Shown here one piece after another: positions 1 to 10,930 of a stretch of 64,000 nt of DNA. Below the pieces are notes generated by a model. That model was given only the letters and a program-made list of their open reading frames with translations, did no database searches and was not told where the DNA came from. Where the stretch lies: positions 3,494,761 to 3,558,760 of the forward strand of contig NC_133114.1 of NCBI RefSeq assembly GCF_022965805.1, read 5' to 3'. Numbering within the stretch: the first letter of the stretch is position 1; each line of letters opens with the position of its first letter. This stretch comes from Primulina eburnea. Lineage: Eukaryota > Streptophyta > Magnoliopsida > Lamiales > Gesneriaceae. The translations under genes and the position numbers were made by a program.

Positions 1-575
1 AGACGTGGATACAGATCAGGCCGAAGTCTAGGAATAAGACGTACCGTCACCCCGATTGGGAGGGTAGGTGATAGATCGTCTTATTCACACCGGGATCCCT
101 AGAGTTTTAGTCGAGTCGCATCTAGACATGATTAGGCTCGCATTTCATGATTTTATATGAATGACAATCATATCAGCATGTTTCCTGTTTTATAGTATTT
201 ATATGCATGTTCACATGTTTATACTGGGATTTGTTCTCACCGGTTTTCCGGCTGTTGTTATGTCTGTATGTGTGCATAACAACAGGTGGGGCAGGATTTG
301 GGTCGAGACAGAGATGATCGTGTTAGCGTGGAGATCTCGGGCCTAGCAGACGGACCAGTAGTTGTCTTTTGTTATGTACTGTATTTTATTACTGGTTAGT
401 TGAGGATATACGGAACAGGACATAGATTTTATGTTTGTATGTTGTAAATTAAATAAAGAACTTGTGCTTGTCTAGTTACATTTTGATTTAAATATAAAAG
501 CGAAAAATTGACCCACATTTTAGAATAACAATCCATTTAATCCCAAGAAAAAGATTTAGAGCCCGGGTCCCCACA
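1..575 (+). mobile_element. LTR fragment related to element B, cut by the window edge
   Basis: This stretch is the reverse complement of part of the LTR at 20714-22798 (for example the block around 1-130 matches 21300-21430 on the opposite strand), with clear divergence. In sense orientation the LTR runs left to right and ends GGGTCCCCACA at 575. No primer-binding site follows, so this is a 3' LTR or a solo LTR sitting inside the remains of the next element. The left end lies outside the window, so the target duplication cannot be checked. No coding capacity seen. Confidence 0.75.
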
Positions 576-951
576 ACTGCATTCCCTTGCTGTAATACAC
601 TTGCTATTGCAATTCTGATGCTACTGCATTCAGTCTGCTGCTTTTCCAGCATTGTCTGCTGCATTCCGAGTCTACTGACCCAGTCTTCTGCATTCAGATC
701 TACTGGTTTCCTTCTACTGGTTCTGGTTTCAGACTACTGGTCTTATCCTACTGTTTTTCGTCTACTGGTTTTGGCCTACTGAATATATTTTTTTTTTAAA
801 ACTCGTTTCAGTAGTCTATTACAGTAGCTTATTTTCAGTTGTCTATTTTAGTAACCTTCAGAACTTATTCTCAGAAGTCTATAAGAACTTATTATTTCTA
901 GTTCCTCCTCCCCAGATTATGAAACCCGGTTCTGCTCTGATACGACTTCAA
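576..951 (-). mobile_element. Internal remnant of a minus-strand LTR element, with CTACTGG-like low-complexity DNA
   Basis: The segment lies between the LTR fragment and the LTR at 952-2136. Its right end (about 934-945), read on the minus strand, gives TATCAGAGC, the core of an initiator tRNA-Met primer-binding site, six to nine bases from the LTR end. That orients the element on the minus strand. The rest (600-780) is a degenerate run of CTGCATTC / CTACTGG-type repeats with no reading frame. Confidence 0.6.
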
Positions 952-2136
952 TGTCACGCCCCGGGACGGGGGTTGGTTGACACCGGCGTTGCTCTCAAAT
1001 ATTCATTCGAAAACAACAAGCCTCAGAAGTACAGAATTTCAGAAACCCGTCTTTTATTCATAATAATCATTGTCTGTTACAACTCAATGACAAATGTTTT
1101 ACAGCGGAAATGTAAAACCATAAAATTACATTGTCTGAACAGATGCAGCGGAAAATAAAACATAAATCAGAACTAAGAACAACGATCTTCATCACCAGCC
1201 CCAAAACTGACGTTGCTCATCTTCTTCTATCAACTCTTCCTCGTTCTTATCTGAGATGGGTTTGGTGGGTGAGTGATATGATTGTCACTCAGTAAGCAGG
1301 GGCGGGAATAACTCCCAGTTTTCGAAATCGTTTTCAACAGAAACAAAAATACAACAATATACTGAAAACTCGTATTTCATAACAGAAATCAGAATTCAAA
1401 ATTTACAGGTTTCAGAACAGAATTCAGAATTAGTAAGCACTGAACATGTTAGTGAATTTCATGGTTAAACTGATATCAGTCCCCTATATGTTCTCTCCTC
1501 TAAGGGGTGAGGCCAGAATCAGAATCAGAATTCAGAAATGTTCAGAATATATATTCCTACAATTAGTTCACTAGGGAGTTTCAGTGCTTCAAAATCATAT
1601 ATCAGAAATCATGCAGAAACTGAACTTTAAAACAGAATTATCAAACGGATTTCAAGATATTTATTCATAAGCCCATTTACCGTAATTTGCTAAAAGTATT
1701 TCGGTTGAAATCTGAAGTCTGCTTGTTCTTGCTACTGGTTTCTGCTGCTCGAAAATCAGCACTCTCTTAGCTCAAATATTTCAAGTGACAACTCAAGATT
1801 TTGGTAAACCAATTCAGGTGTTTGAGGGTGATATTTATAGGCAATGTTTCTGACTGTTAGACTCTCAATTAATGGCCATAATCTGCCATTAACAGCCTTT
1901 ATTCCATGTTAATGCTTCAGTTACAAGTCTAAGCTGAATCAGTAACTGTCTGCTGGAATCTTGCGCTGCTGAATTCTTCTGCTGCTGGATTCTATATGCT
2001 GGAATTCCGTCTGCTGGAATTGTGTCTGCTGGAAAAATATCATCTTCTGAATTATTGACTGCTGCTGGAATTGTTAGCTTCTACTGAAATTTTCCATTGC
2101 TACTGAATAATGCTGCTGGAAATTCGGGTTCTCACA
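952..2136 (-). mobile_element. LTR of a minus-strand retrotransposon ('A')
   Basis: Read on the minus strand the unit begins TGTGAGAACCCG (2136) and ends GGGGCGTGACA (952), followed by the tRNA-Met-type primer site. It has the TG...CA ends of an LTR and about 1.2 kb. The part at 1950-2130 is a degenerate tandem array of a CTGCTGGAAT-like word. The 5-bp word CAATG occurs at 949-953 and at 2137-2141; it overlaps the LTR end by two bases, so I do not count it as a secure target duplication. The superfamily is not decided. Confidence 0.6.
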
Positions 2137-2521
2137 CAATGTTTTTCTTTTACTTGTTTCACTCATTGTTTCCGGCAAGTTACACTAGCATCGGACACAA
2201 ATTTTAAAAAACAGAAAGTTTTATATTAAAATTTTAAAAAACGAGGCATAAAACACCTTAAAAATCAGGTAAATGTGTTTGAATTGTTTTAACACGTGTT
2301 AAATGTGCTTGATTTTTTTAAAAGAAAATATATTATAATGTCAATTTATATTTTTAAGACTTTTCATGCTATTAGCCCGTATTGTTTTGACAAAGAGTTA
2401 GTCCCTACCGAACAACATAAAATAAACAATTGAAAAAGTTAATTCACAACTATAATAAAAGTGCTTGCATGGTATGTTAACGGGTGATTTTTGGGAAATA
2501 CTTGTATCCGATTTGATACCT
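2137..2521. other. AT-rich DNA without a recognised gene
   Basis: I see no gene, strong repeat or RNA gene here; the DNA is AT-rich with short A and T runs. Confidence 0.4.
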
Positions 2522-3144
2522 CATAGATGAGTCCACTACCTCTGACTCATCTCTAGCCCAAATGGGAGACAAGACAATCAAGAGTCCATGTATTCTCCTA
2601 TAAATACCAGGTTTGAGTATTCAGTTAGATGATTCACTATATCATTTTTCAGCAGCACCTTTAGCTGCTCTCCACTCATATCCTCAGCGTCTGACTTGAG
2701 CGTCGGAGTGTCTACGCCAGGACACCCTCCTGGCCCCCTTCTAACGGTCTTATTCGTGACTTCAGTCCTAGGACGATTTCGAAACCTGCATCTGGACTAG
2801 TGACACTTGCTGGAATCGGACCCTAGAGACTAGTGATATCCCATGGATGAGACCACTACCTCTGGCCCATCTCTAGCCCAAATGAAAGACAAGGCCATCA
2901 AGGGCCCATGTATTCTTCTATATATACCAGGTTTGAGTATTCACTTAGGGAATTCACTATATCATTTTTCAGCAGCACCTTTAGCTGCTCTCCACTCATA
3001 TCCTCAGCGTCTGACTTGAGCGTCGGAGGGACTACGCCATGACACCCTCCTGGCCCCATTCTAACGGTCTTATTCGTGACTTCAGGCCTAGGATAATTTC
3101 GAAACCTGCGTCTGGACTAGTGACAATGCTGGAATCGGACCCTA
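2522..3144 (+). repeat. Two tandem copies of an LTR-like promoter module (period about 320 bp)
   Basis: Copy 1 (2522-2826) and copy 2 (2842-3144) match over almost their whole length, with scattered substitutions. Each holds a TATA-like word (2598-2606, 2918-2926), then about 85 bp downstream the block CTGACTTGAGCGTCGGAG. That order (TATA, then TTGAGCGTCGG) is common in U3-R-U5 regions of plant LTRs, so the unit is probably an LTR fragment duplicated in tandem. No reading frame is involved. Confidence 0.6.
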
Positions 3145-3619
3145 AATTCTCCGTAAATATCAGGATTTATCTCCAGAATGAATTTAAGATAGCCAGGAGA
3201 GTGGAGCAAAGGTTATCTTAGATCTCGGGGGGTGAAGGCCTAGGAAGCCAGAGCCCGGGTAGCACAAATCAGAACAATATTTTGCCCCTAGGATATTTAC
3301 CTGGCTTTTCGGTACAGGTGACGTGTTCAAAGTCGCAAGTATAGGATACCATGAATTGATCATCATTGTGAGATCTTTTGACACACGTAAGAATGATATG
3401 ACTTCATCAGAGCATGTGTTGTCAGACTTAACAGTGTCAGTAAGCAGGGCATGTGTAATCAATCCATCATGAGTAGCAGTTGGGCACAGAAAACAAAGTC
3501 CTTATTTCCTTCTCCTATAAATACCAGGTTTTCATGATATTGATTCATTGAGAAATATTCCCTCTCAAATGAAATATTCACTCTCTTCAACATATTAACT
3601 TGAGCGTCGGAATGTCTAC
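3145..3619 (+). repeat. Unique spacer and a third, partial copy of the promoter module
   Basis: From 3145 to about 3505 the sequence is unlike the two preceding copies. From 3511 to 3619 the TATA word (3514-3522) and the TTGAGCGTCGGA block recur, with different DNA between them. The third copy ends exactly where LTR C begins (3620), so element C probably inserted into this older LTR. Confidence 0.5.
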
Positions 3620-3725
3620 TGTTGTGCGTTTTTCGCTCACAAACGTATGGTTGTCAAGTTTTAATATATGGAAGTATAGTATCGATCCCACGAGGAGTGT
3701 GTATGTGAAAATATATCAGTGCTTG
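3620..3725 (-). mobile_element. LTR of element C, left part (split by element 1)
   Basis: It starts TGTTGTGCG and carries the words GTATGGTTGTCAAG and ATCGATCCCACGAGGAG, which have counterparts in the LTRs of elements 1 and 3. Element 1 with its GCTTG duplication interrupts it, and it resumes at 15760. It is the 3' LTR of a minus-strand element whose PPT lies at 17104-17118. Confidence 0.75.
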
Positions 3726-5168
3726 TGTTGCGTGTTTTCACTACCGCAAGTATACGGTGTCAAGTTTTAGTACTGGTTAGAGTACAGATATCGATCCCAC
3801 GAAGAGTAAATATTTAAAACTGTATAATAATTACCATAATTGACATAGCTCAACTTTATTTAAACAATCAAATAGTTGGTTTAAAATCAATCTAAATAAA
3901 ATAACAATTCCTGTAATTCTAGCACGCAGCAGAAAATTCACTGAGGAAATAAATCTAGAGATATGATTTCATCGAGTCTCCCCTATGCTAAATTAACATT
4001 GAATAACATTTAATTAAATTTTGCACCATGTGTATTAACCAAGAACTCACAATATTTTCTATTCCTTCTGTCGAGTGATAAATAGAAATGTACTACCTAT
4101 TACTGATTTTAATACTGTCTATTCAAAATCACGTAACACATAATAAATGTAAACAAGGTTCTTTTATGGAATCGTCAGAGTTATACGTCTTTTGCACGTT
4201 ATAAATATCTAATGATGTGATTTCTTCTGTCCTAATTTCAATCCCCTCTGTTGAGTGTTAGATTTCAATTATGTAATCAATCGAATTATAGCCAGTAATT
4301 CAAAAGCATTAAAAACAAAAAATCACAAATAAACACGATGAAATAATTCAATGAAAATTCAAATCGTCATTCACATAGGTTCAACCACGATTACATCAAT
4401 CTCTAGAAAATAAAATTAGTTCATGCTCGAATTTAAATCACCACAAAACCTGTTTGTAATCATTAAAAATGTAAAAGTAAGAAACCGAATTAAGAACGTG
4501 TTGGCGAAAGATGAAAGTGCTTCTCCGTGTCCGGATTCAACGTCTTCTATCTCCGTTCTTCGCGTCCCGTGCTCCGTGCGCTCTCACTTTTTCTCCTTTC
4601 TCTCGAGTGGTGTGACGGCTGTGCTAAAAATATTTCGGAACCCCTTTTAAAATCAACGCCAAACCCTTTTATTTCTGGACATCGCGCCGCGCGCATATGC
4701 GCGGCACAAACTCGCGCATATGCGCGGGTGCTTCTGATGCTGCTCTTCGTCTTGCGCGCATATGAGCGCCATGAGCGGCGCATATGCGCGCTGCTCTCGG
4801 GTTGTCGCCTGTTGTCTCTCGCGCATATGCGCGGCTTAAGTGGCGCATATGCGCTGAACTCTCTGTATGGGTCGCGCATGTGCGCGTCTTTGGGGGCGCA
4901 TATGCGCCAATCTTTCTGCCAGTTGCGCGCAAGTGCGCGGGAATAAGTCGCACATGTGCGCGGGACTTACTGCATTCAGCCCTTCGAGGCATTGCTCCCA
5001 CTTCTTCTCCTGGGCGCCATTTTAGCTCGTTTTCACGCACGTGTTGTATCCGCACCTAGATTCCTGCAATCACACCAAAAAACAACAAAAGCACGTAATT
5101 TCTCTCAAAAAGACTAACAGTCAGTATGATTTATAAAGATAATTTAAGTGCATAAAATGCACTTATCA
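3726..5168 (-). repeat. 3' LTR of element 1
   Basis: In sense orientation it begins TGATAAGTGCA (5168) and ends CACGCAACA (3726). It is 1443 bp against 1431 bp for the 5' LTR; one visible difference is loss of a palindrome unit near 15360 in the other copy. Confidence 0.92.
4682..4965. repeat. Palindrome array GCGCATATGCGC in the 3' LTR of element 1
   Basis: About ten units based on the self-complementary word GCGCATATGCGC (variants with ATGTG, CACATG or flanking CG) are spaced by roughly 15-25 bp. The array is far more GC-rich than the rest of the LTR and creates open frames in all six readings, which I judge spurious. Confidence 0.85.
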
Positions 5169-5183
5169 AATCCCCCCAAACTT
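5169..5183 (-). promoter_or_regulatory. Polypurine tract of element 1
   Basis: On the minus strand the sequence reads AAGTTTGGGGGGATT directly before the 3' LTR start TGATAAG. This is the expected place and composition of the plus-strand primer site for reverse transcription. Confidence 0.85.
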
Positions 5184-6847
5184 AAACTTTTGCTAGTCCC
5201 GAGCAAAATAAAACTAAAAGTAAATAAAACATTAACTAGACTAAACTAAACTAAACACATCCTAAAGAACATAAATAACTAAACGAGCAAGAATTGTGGA
5301 ATAAAAGGATAACCTCTAGCATCAAAGATTATAGTTTCCATGATGTTGAATCGAACACATGCCAAATTACTCAAAGTTCACGTGCGTGTGTGTTCTGCTA
5401 TTCTCGTTTACCCACTCCAAATGCCAAGATAAGTTCATAGCTGTTCATCTCATAAAATTCTGGACTCCTCGACACACATGTAATTAGCAAAATCATTGAA
5501 GCACACATTTACCTTCACAAATCAACATGACTTATAGGGTAACATTTGGCTAAACAAAGTGGTATTATGAAGACAACAATTAACCAAATAAAATCCAATA
5601 TCATGAGATGCGCACATGTACACAATCAAATCCTGTGTCTATCGACGGTATTTTTCAAGTGTCCATAGGCTTAACCTTGACAACTCTTCTCCAATAGTAT
5701 ATTGGGTACGTGTGACTCAGTTAATAGGTCTTTTAAGCTTATAACGTTAGGCTATGGCTTCAAATGAAGGTAGGGAGTCAAAAGTGAGAGAAAACAAACA
5801 AATTTATTTTTCAACACGCGTCTCCTTTCTTTTGTTTCACTTTCACTTGCCTTGCCACAACATTTTCATCATTTTGTCCTCCTTTTTACATCACATGTCA
5901 TACTCTTTTCCTCTTTATTCAACTTTTTTTTTATATAGACATTTCTTTCTTTCTTTTCACCTTTTCATGATATTCTTATATGCACACAAGGGAGAAGAAC
6001 TTTTGTAGTGATACACATGTTCGTTTTCTCCCAGTTTTCGGTAGGCACTAGTGTATATGCTCAAAAGTTGGTAGTTGACGTAGGAGTTTAGAATTGATAC
6101 GAATGTGGGCTTTTGTGTGCCTTGGCACACTCCATTCGATTTTCATTAACTCAAACATGGGACAATAGGGTGTATATGATGTTATGGGTAGGCTTGAAAG
6201 GCTCAAACGTTCCAAAAATCGCCTAAATCATCCCTAAGTCACACAATACCCGTATCTCGCCTCGAAGAGTGCCAAACCAAGTTCTAGACTACTTTCAATT
6301 TACCAATCAACACACAGATAGATCATGTTTTCGGATATTCAAACAGAAAGAATTCCACATCTCATTCTCATTTAGGCTCAAAGGGCTAACAATTGACAAA
6401 TTATTCAAGAAAAAACAGGCCCAACATAAATAAAAAACTGCCTGAATCATTTTTGTGTTAGTGAACATGTAACTCAACAACAAGTAATCAACATGCATGT
6501 TTTGGAGTCCATTCATTCATTTCAAATCACAACCACATGAACACTCTCTCGACATCGGATGTATCAACAATCATAGCAATCGTGAGTCAATGTGTAAACA
6601 GTTAAGTAAAGATTGCATGCATTCAGATTCGTAATCAAGGAAAAACATGAAGTTCGGGTCAACTCTCATCATTGTTTGGTTATCACCTTAATTCCACAAC
6701 TCTAAAAAAAGAAAAAATAAATTAACGACTTAGAAAAAAACATAAAGACTGAATTAACTATTTTTTTAAAAAATAAACATAAACAAAATAACATCAAAGC
6801 ACAAATCAACTCAGATCAAATTCAGCTCAGATCAAATAATCAAATCA
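5184..6847 (-). other. Non-coding 3' block of element 1, conserved in elements 3 and C
   Basis: There is no credible reading frame, but blocks recur in sense orientation in element 3 (27440-29050) and in element C (30357-31620): a GGGCCTGTTT word, TCTAGAACTTG, TTCGAGGCGA followed by ATACGG, a TGATTTAGGC block, a GAGCCTACC block, a purine-rich tract (5800-6000 here, pyrimidine on the plus strand), and AGCCATAGCCTAACG. Conservation across three separate insertions suggests an element-level role, or simple common descent. Confidence 0.7.
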
Positions 6848-6900
6848 CCCCCCCCCCCCCCCCAAACTTAAAATATGCATTGTCCTCAATGTATAAACAA
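6848..6900 (-). promoter_or_regulatory. Second, internal PPT-like G run with upstream conserved word
   Basis: A run of 16 C (6848-6863), that is G16 in sense, is preceded in sense by TGAGGACAATGCATA and TTTAAGTTT. Element 3 has the same arrangement at 27412-27445 (TTGAGGACAATGCATA, then AAGTTTGGGGGG). It copies the AAGTTTGGGGGG of the true polypurine tract about 1.7 kb upstream of it. A run this long is also prone to sequencing error. Confidence 0.65.
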
Positions 6901-6937
6901 GAAAGAAATGGGACAAGCATACCTTCCACGACGAGCG

Positions 6938-8085
6938 TCATTGCTCGCCGTTACCGTCGTCATCATCCATGTGCTGGGGTGGGTACTGTGGAGGAGGTCC
7001 TGGATACTGTGGTGGTGGTGGTGGTGGATACTGTGGTGGCCAAGCAGGTGGCGGAGGAAACATGGGATCTTCTGGACCTAAAGGCGGGAACCGCTGAGCG
7101 AGCACAGAGGTGAAATCCATCATGAATCCCATAATGTGGTCCGTGCGGTACTGAAGTGAATCTAGCACCTGGCGCTACTCGACTAGTAACTGCCTCTGAT
7201 CCTGCATCTCAATCTCTAGTCGCCTCAATCTGTCTCCCCTGCGCTGTCGGGCTCCCTCAGGTGGTGGTGGTGGTTGAAGCAGGTGCCTGTGGCAGGTCCT
7301 CGTCATCTGAATCAACAGGAGGACATATAGGGAGCAACGATAAGCACTTGCTCATCAGGCGACCAAGAGACGCCGGCCTGTATGCATAGTTCTGTAACAA
7401 TGTGAGGGCATGGAAGGGCGACTGGAGCTAATTCTATGCCGGCTCTCATGATCGATCCATATATTATTTTTCCCAAGTTAACAGATTTGCCCATCAAAAT
7501 AGCAAAGACAAGCGCAACCTTGTCTTTGGTTACATCGTGGCAATGTGAGTATGGGAGAACCCGAGCCAACACGAATGACGTTCACGCACTTGCATTAGGG
7601 TTCATCTCGGATTACTTCAGTGAGATTGGACCTCTCGCGCTCATTTTCCATACGGCGCCTGCCTGACACACCGTCCGGATGACCTCTGAATAATCAACCC
7701 CATCGTCTAAAAATGCACTGTACTCATCTTCTTCGAGGCTTGGCATCTGATATATCGTATTTATCGTCTGAGAATCAAACGATACCAATTTACCTCGCAC
7801 TAGTACCTTTGACTCATCATGCCGTATCCGCAGATTGGCATAGAATTCTCGCACGATAGAAATCACAGCGTCTAGAGGCGGTTGAGCAAATTCAACCCAC
7901 TGTCTTCTTTGCAGTTCGCGCTTAATAAAACCACGTAATGTTGATAAATTAAATCCCCTCTCTAGGATAATCGACCGAGTCATCGAGCTCTCATACACCT
8001 GTTGGGCTTCTTCAATCCAAAATCGGTGCGAATCAAAGCTCGAAGAGGAAGAAGCACCCTTCTTTGACTTCTTTTTTGGTGCCAT
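6938..8085 (-). pseudogene. 3'-terminal 'env-like' reading frame of element 1, broken
   Basis: The likely start is ATG at 8083-8085, beginning MAPKKKSKKGASSSSS, a basic then serine-rich leader. Residues near 80-130 (REFYANL, VRGKLVSFD, INTIYQMP) fit the 'putative plant transposon protein' domain found in 3' frames of Athila-type elements. The frame stops at 7612. Homologous-looking sequence continues in another frame at 7312-7572 (VNLGKIIYGSI, ELCIQAGVSW), and then in a third piece around 6938-7230 with a heptad-like segment, one in-frame TAG, and a proline-rich tail (PPPPPP near 7000) ending MDDDDGNGEQ. The function is unknown; no signal peptide or clear envelope feature is seen. The chain is inferred from order and family resemblance. 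Confidence 0.65.
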
Positions 8086-8503
8086 CTCAATTAATGTCTC
8101 ACAATTCACACCAACACCAACTAAATTCAACAAATCAAGTAGCAGAGCAAATATCTCACCACACCAACAAATCCAATAATCAATGCAACGTACAACCCAG
8201 TCATAGAGAATGTATACCAATTCGACGTACCCACTTCACGATATCAAGAGTTCCCCCAAATTACTTGAACAAATTTCTATGAAATCTGAAAATTTTAACA
8301 AAATCTGAAGAGAAACCCCTTACTTGAACGAGAGGATGACCGGAATTAGGAGTGTGCCGGAATTTGGGTCGGTGCTTGAGCGGCGGCGACCGGTTTTCTT
8401 CGAGTGGCGGCGGCGATCGGTGGTGTGTGAGGACAAGGGTTCAGTGTTTTTGGTGAGGGGGCTGCTGTCTGATTCGCTGTGGCCGATTTTTTTTTTATAA
8501 CAG

Positions 8504-8716
8504 GTCGCGCGCATATGCGCGACCTAAAGTGGTGCATATGCACCGCAGCTACTGTCGGCATGCTGGAATGTGGCGCATATACGCAGCTCGGATTGGCGCA
8601 TATGCGCCGACCTCTCTGTAAATATCGCGCATGTGCGCGCTCGGAATGGCGCATATGCGCCGAGCTCTCGGCCAATGTCGCGCATATGCGCGAAAATTCG
8701 TCGCGCATGTGCGCAG
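8504..8716. repeat. Internal palindrome array of element 1
   Basis: About eight units of the same GCGCATATGCGC / GCGCATGTGCGC type as in the LTRs of this element, with one GTGCATATGCAC variant. It lies between the end of pol and the 3'-terminal reading frame, outside both. It is not a copied LTR: the flanks do not match the LTR. Confidence 0.85.
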
Positions 8717-8867
8717 GGCACACTATCCTTTGCATTTTTTTTTTTAAATACCTGCAAAAAAATAACAAAATGCAAATTAATACTTGATTCGAGAAAATTA
8801 AAATTAATAAACTAAGGAATCGAAATAAAATAATAAAAACAAAACGAATTCAAAAATTAAATAAACA

Positions 8868-8913
8868 TGGGTTGCCTCCCACACAGCGTTTGGTTTAACG
8901 TCATAAGCCTGAC
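8868..8913 (-). other. Conserved post-pol motif of Athila-like elements
   Basis: In sense it reads GACGTTAAACCAAACGC with one deviating base in the GACG region, then GTGTGGGAGGCAACCCATG. The word TGGGAGGCAACCCA forms a short stem with a six-base loop. The same motif follows the protease in element 3 (26971-27030), where pol is absent. Confidence 0.7.
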
Positions 8914-8923
8914 TTTCTTCAGT

Positions 8924-10235
8924 CTACTTTGGTTCTCCCGGTGGGATGTTGTCCATGTGTCGTACTTCATTTTCAAAGTAATGCTTGACCCTCTGATCAT
9001 TGACTTTGAATGTCTCACCATTTTTGCATTTTAGCTCAATTGCACCAAGTGGATACACTGTTTCCACTATGAATGGTCCAGACCATCGTGATTTTAACTT
9101 ACCAGGGAACAACCTCAGTCGGGAATTGAATAATAACGCCTGTTGCCCTGGTTCGAAGTCTCGTCGAAGAATCTGCTTGTCGTGCCATTTCTTGGTCTTT
9201 TCCTTGTATATCTTGGCATTTTCGTATGCATCATTCCTGAATTCTTCCATCTCATTCAACTGCAACAGTCGTTGCTCTCCCGATGCTCCCATATCAAAAT
9301 TGAGCTTTTTCACAGCCCAATATGCTTTGTGCTCCAGTTCCACAGGGAGATGACAAGCTTTTCCAAAGACCAACCTATAAGGAGACATCCTGATAGGTGT
9401 CTTGTATGCAGTCCTGTACGCCCATAACGCGTCATCTAGCTTGATCGCTCAATCCTTCCGGTTTGTCTTCACTGTCTTTTCTAATATTTGCTTGATCTCC
9501 CGGTTGGATACCTCTGCTTGCCCATTAGCTTGCGGCTGCTATGCCAGTGTCACCCTGTGCTTCACATCATACTTGGCCAATAGTGAGTTAAAAATTTTGT
9601 TACAGAAATGCGTATCCTTCATCACTGATAATGGCTCTAGGCGTTCCGAATCTTGTGAAGATGTTCCTGTGGACAAACTTAACAACAACTCGAGCATCAT
9701 TAGTACTGGTAGCGATTGCTTCCACCCATTTTGACACATAATCAACAGCAAGTAAAATGTAAGATTGACCAAAATAAGATGGGAAGGGACCCATAAAGTC
9801 AATACCCCAGACATCAAAGAGTTCCACCTCCAAAATATTTGTTAGTGGTAATTCATGTTGTCTAGAAATATTGCCAACTCTTTGGCATTTATCACATGAC
9901 TTGACTAAAGTATAACTGTCTTTAAATAAATTAGGCCAATAGAAACCTGACTGTAATACATTAGCTGCTGTTCTAGATGCTCCAAAGTGTCCACCGTAGG
10001 GTGAGGAATGACACTGCTCTAGAATCGTACCCTCTTCTTCCTCTGCTACACATCGTCTAATTATCTGATCAGCGCATCTCTTGAACAAGAACGGATCGTC
10101 CCACAGATAAAACTTGGCATCATGAAGAAATTTCTTCTTTTGATGATACGTTAAATCTGAAGGTAATTCTCCTGCAGCAAGGAAATTAGCTATATCTGCA
10201 AACCACGGATGTGTAACACTTACCTTGAAAAGTTG
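8924..10235 (-). pseudogene. Integrase region of element 1 pol, broken
   Basis: In sense order there is the zinc-binding region ([12 protein letters not shown] ... CDKCQRVG, about 9900-10030), the first catalytic Asp in [10 protein letters not shown] (about 9800), the second Asp in IISDEG (about 9620), and NREIKQ with the likely catalytic Glu (about 9490). The C-terminal part (8924-9388) includes [14 protein letters not shown] and the GPF-type motif [11 protein letters not shown] frame change follows IISDEG, and at least two point stops lie before 9388, compatible with G-to-A or C-to-T changes. The enzyme would insert element cDNA into the host genome; this copy cannot make it whole. Confidence 0.85.
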
Positions 10236-10930
10236 TTCATCTGGGAACGACTCGTTGACGGCTCCACCTTCAGTTCTTCTTCCAGCTCTAGTCGTGACAG
10301 GTGATCAGCCACCTGGTTCTCACAACCTTTCTTGTCTTTAACTTCAAAGTCAAATTCTTGAAGTAGGAGTATCCATCGTATCAACCTGGGCTTGGCATCC
10401 TTTTTGGCAAACAAGTAGCGAAGAGCTGCATGGTCAGTGAAAACAGTTACCTTGGTGACAATGAGATATGTTCTGAATTTGTCGAATGTAAACACCAGTG
10501 CTAGCATCTCTTTCTCAGTAGTGGTGTAATTCTGTTGGGCTGCATTGAGTGTACGACTTGCATAGTAGATGGCTTTAAACATCTTGTCTCGTCTTTGTCC
10601 CAATGCTGCGCCCACAGCATAATCGCTAGCATCACACATGAGCTCAAAGGGCTCCTTCCAATCAGGAACTATCATAATGGGTGCAGAAATCAGTGCTGCC
10701 TTGATCCTGTTAAACGCCTGCAAACAATCATCGTCAAAAATAAATGTTGAATCTTTTTCTAACAAATTACATAAAGGTCTAGTAATTTTAGAGAATCATT
10801 TAATATAATGACGATAGAACCCTGGCATGTCCCAAGAAACTTCGGATCCCTTTCACATTCTTCGGCGGTGGGAGATTTTCAATTGCCACAACTTTGGCTC
10901 TGTCCACTTCTATCCCTCTAGCTGAAATTT
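10220..10930 (-). pseudogene. RNase H region of element 1 pol
   Basis: Motifs in order: [15 protein letters not shown] (first catalytic Asp), [12 protein letters not shown] (catalytic Glu), [11 protein letters not shown] (Asp) and [11 protein letters not shown] at the end. These mark a Ty3/gypsy RNase H, which removes RNA from the RNA-DNA hybrid. The upstream connection to the reverse transcriptase is broken by a stop near 10800 and a frame change near 11015. Confidence 0.88.

Noticed and set aside
949..2141. CAATG repeats as the target duplication of LTR A
   Set aside because: The left copy overlaps the TG of the LTR end, and the primer site next to the LTR shows it is the 5' LTR of a longer element, so a duplication is not expected at both sides of one LTR.
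4527..5059. Long overlapping open frames on both strands rich in His-Met-Arg and Arg-Ile-Cys-Ala words (also at 8346-8787 and 15113-15650)
   Set aside because: They arise because the GCGCATATGCGC units are self-complementary and stop-free in most frames; no start context or family match, and all lie in LTR or array DNA.
8504..8716. Regularly spaced short palindromic repeats resembling a CRISPR array
   Set aside because: The host is a plant, spacers are short and unequal, the units vary, and there are no cas genes.
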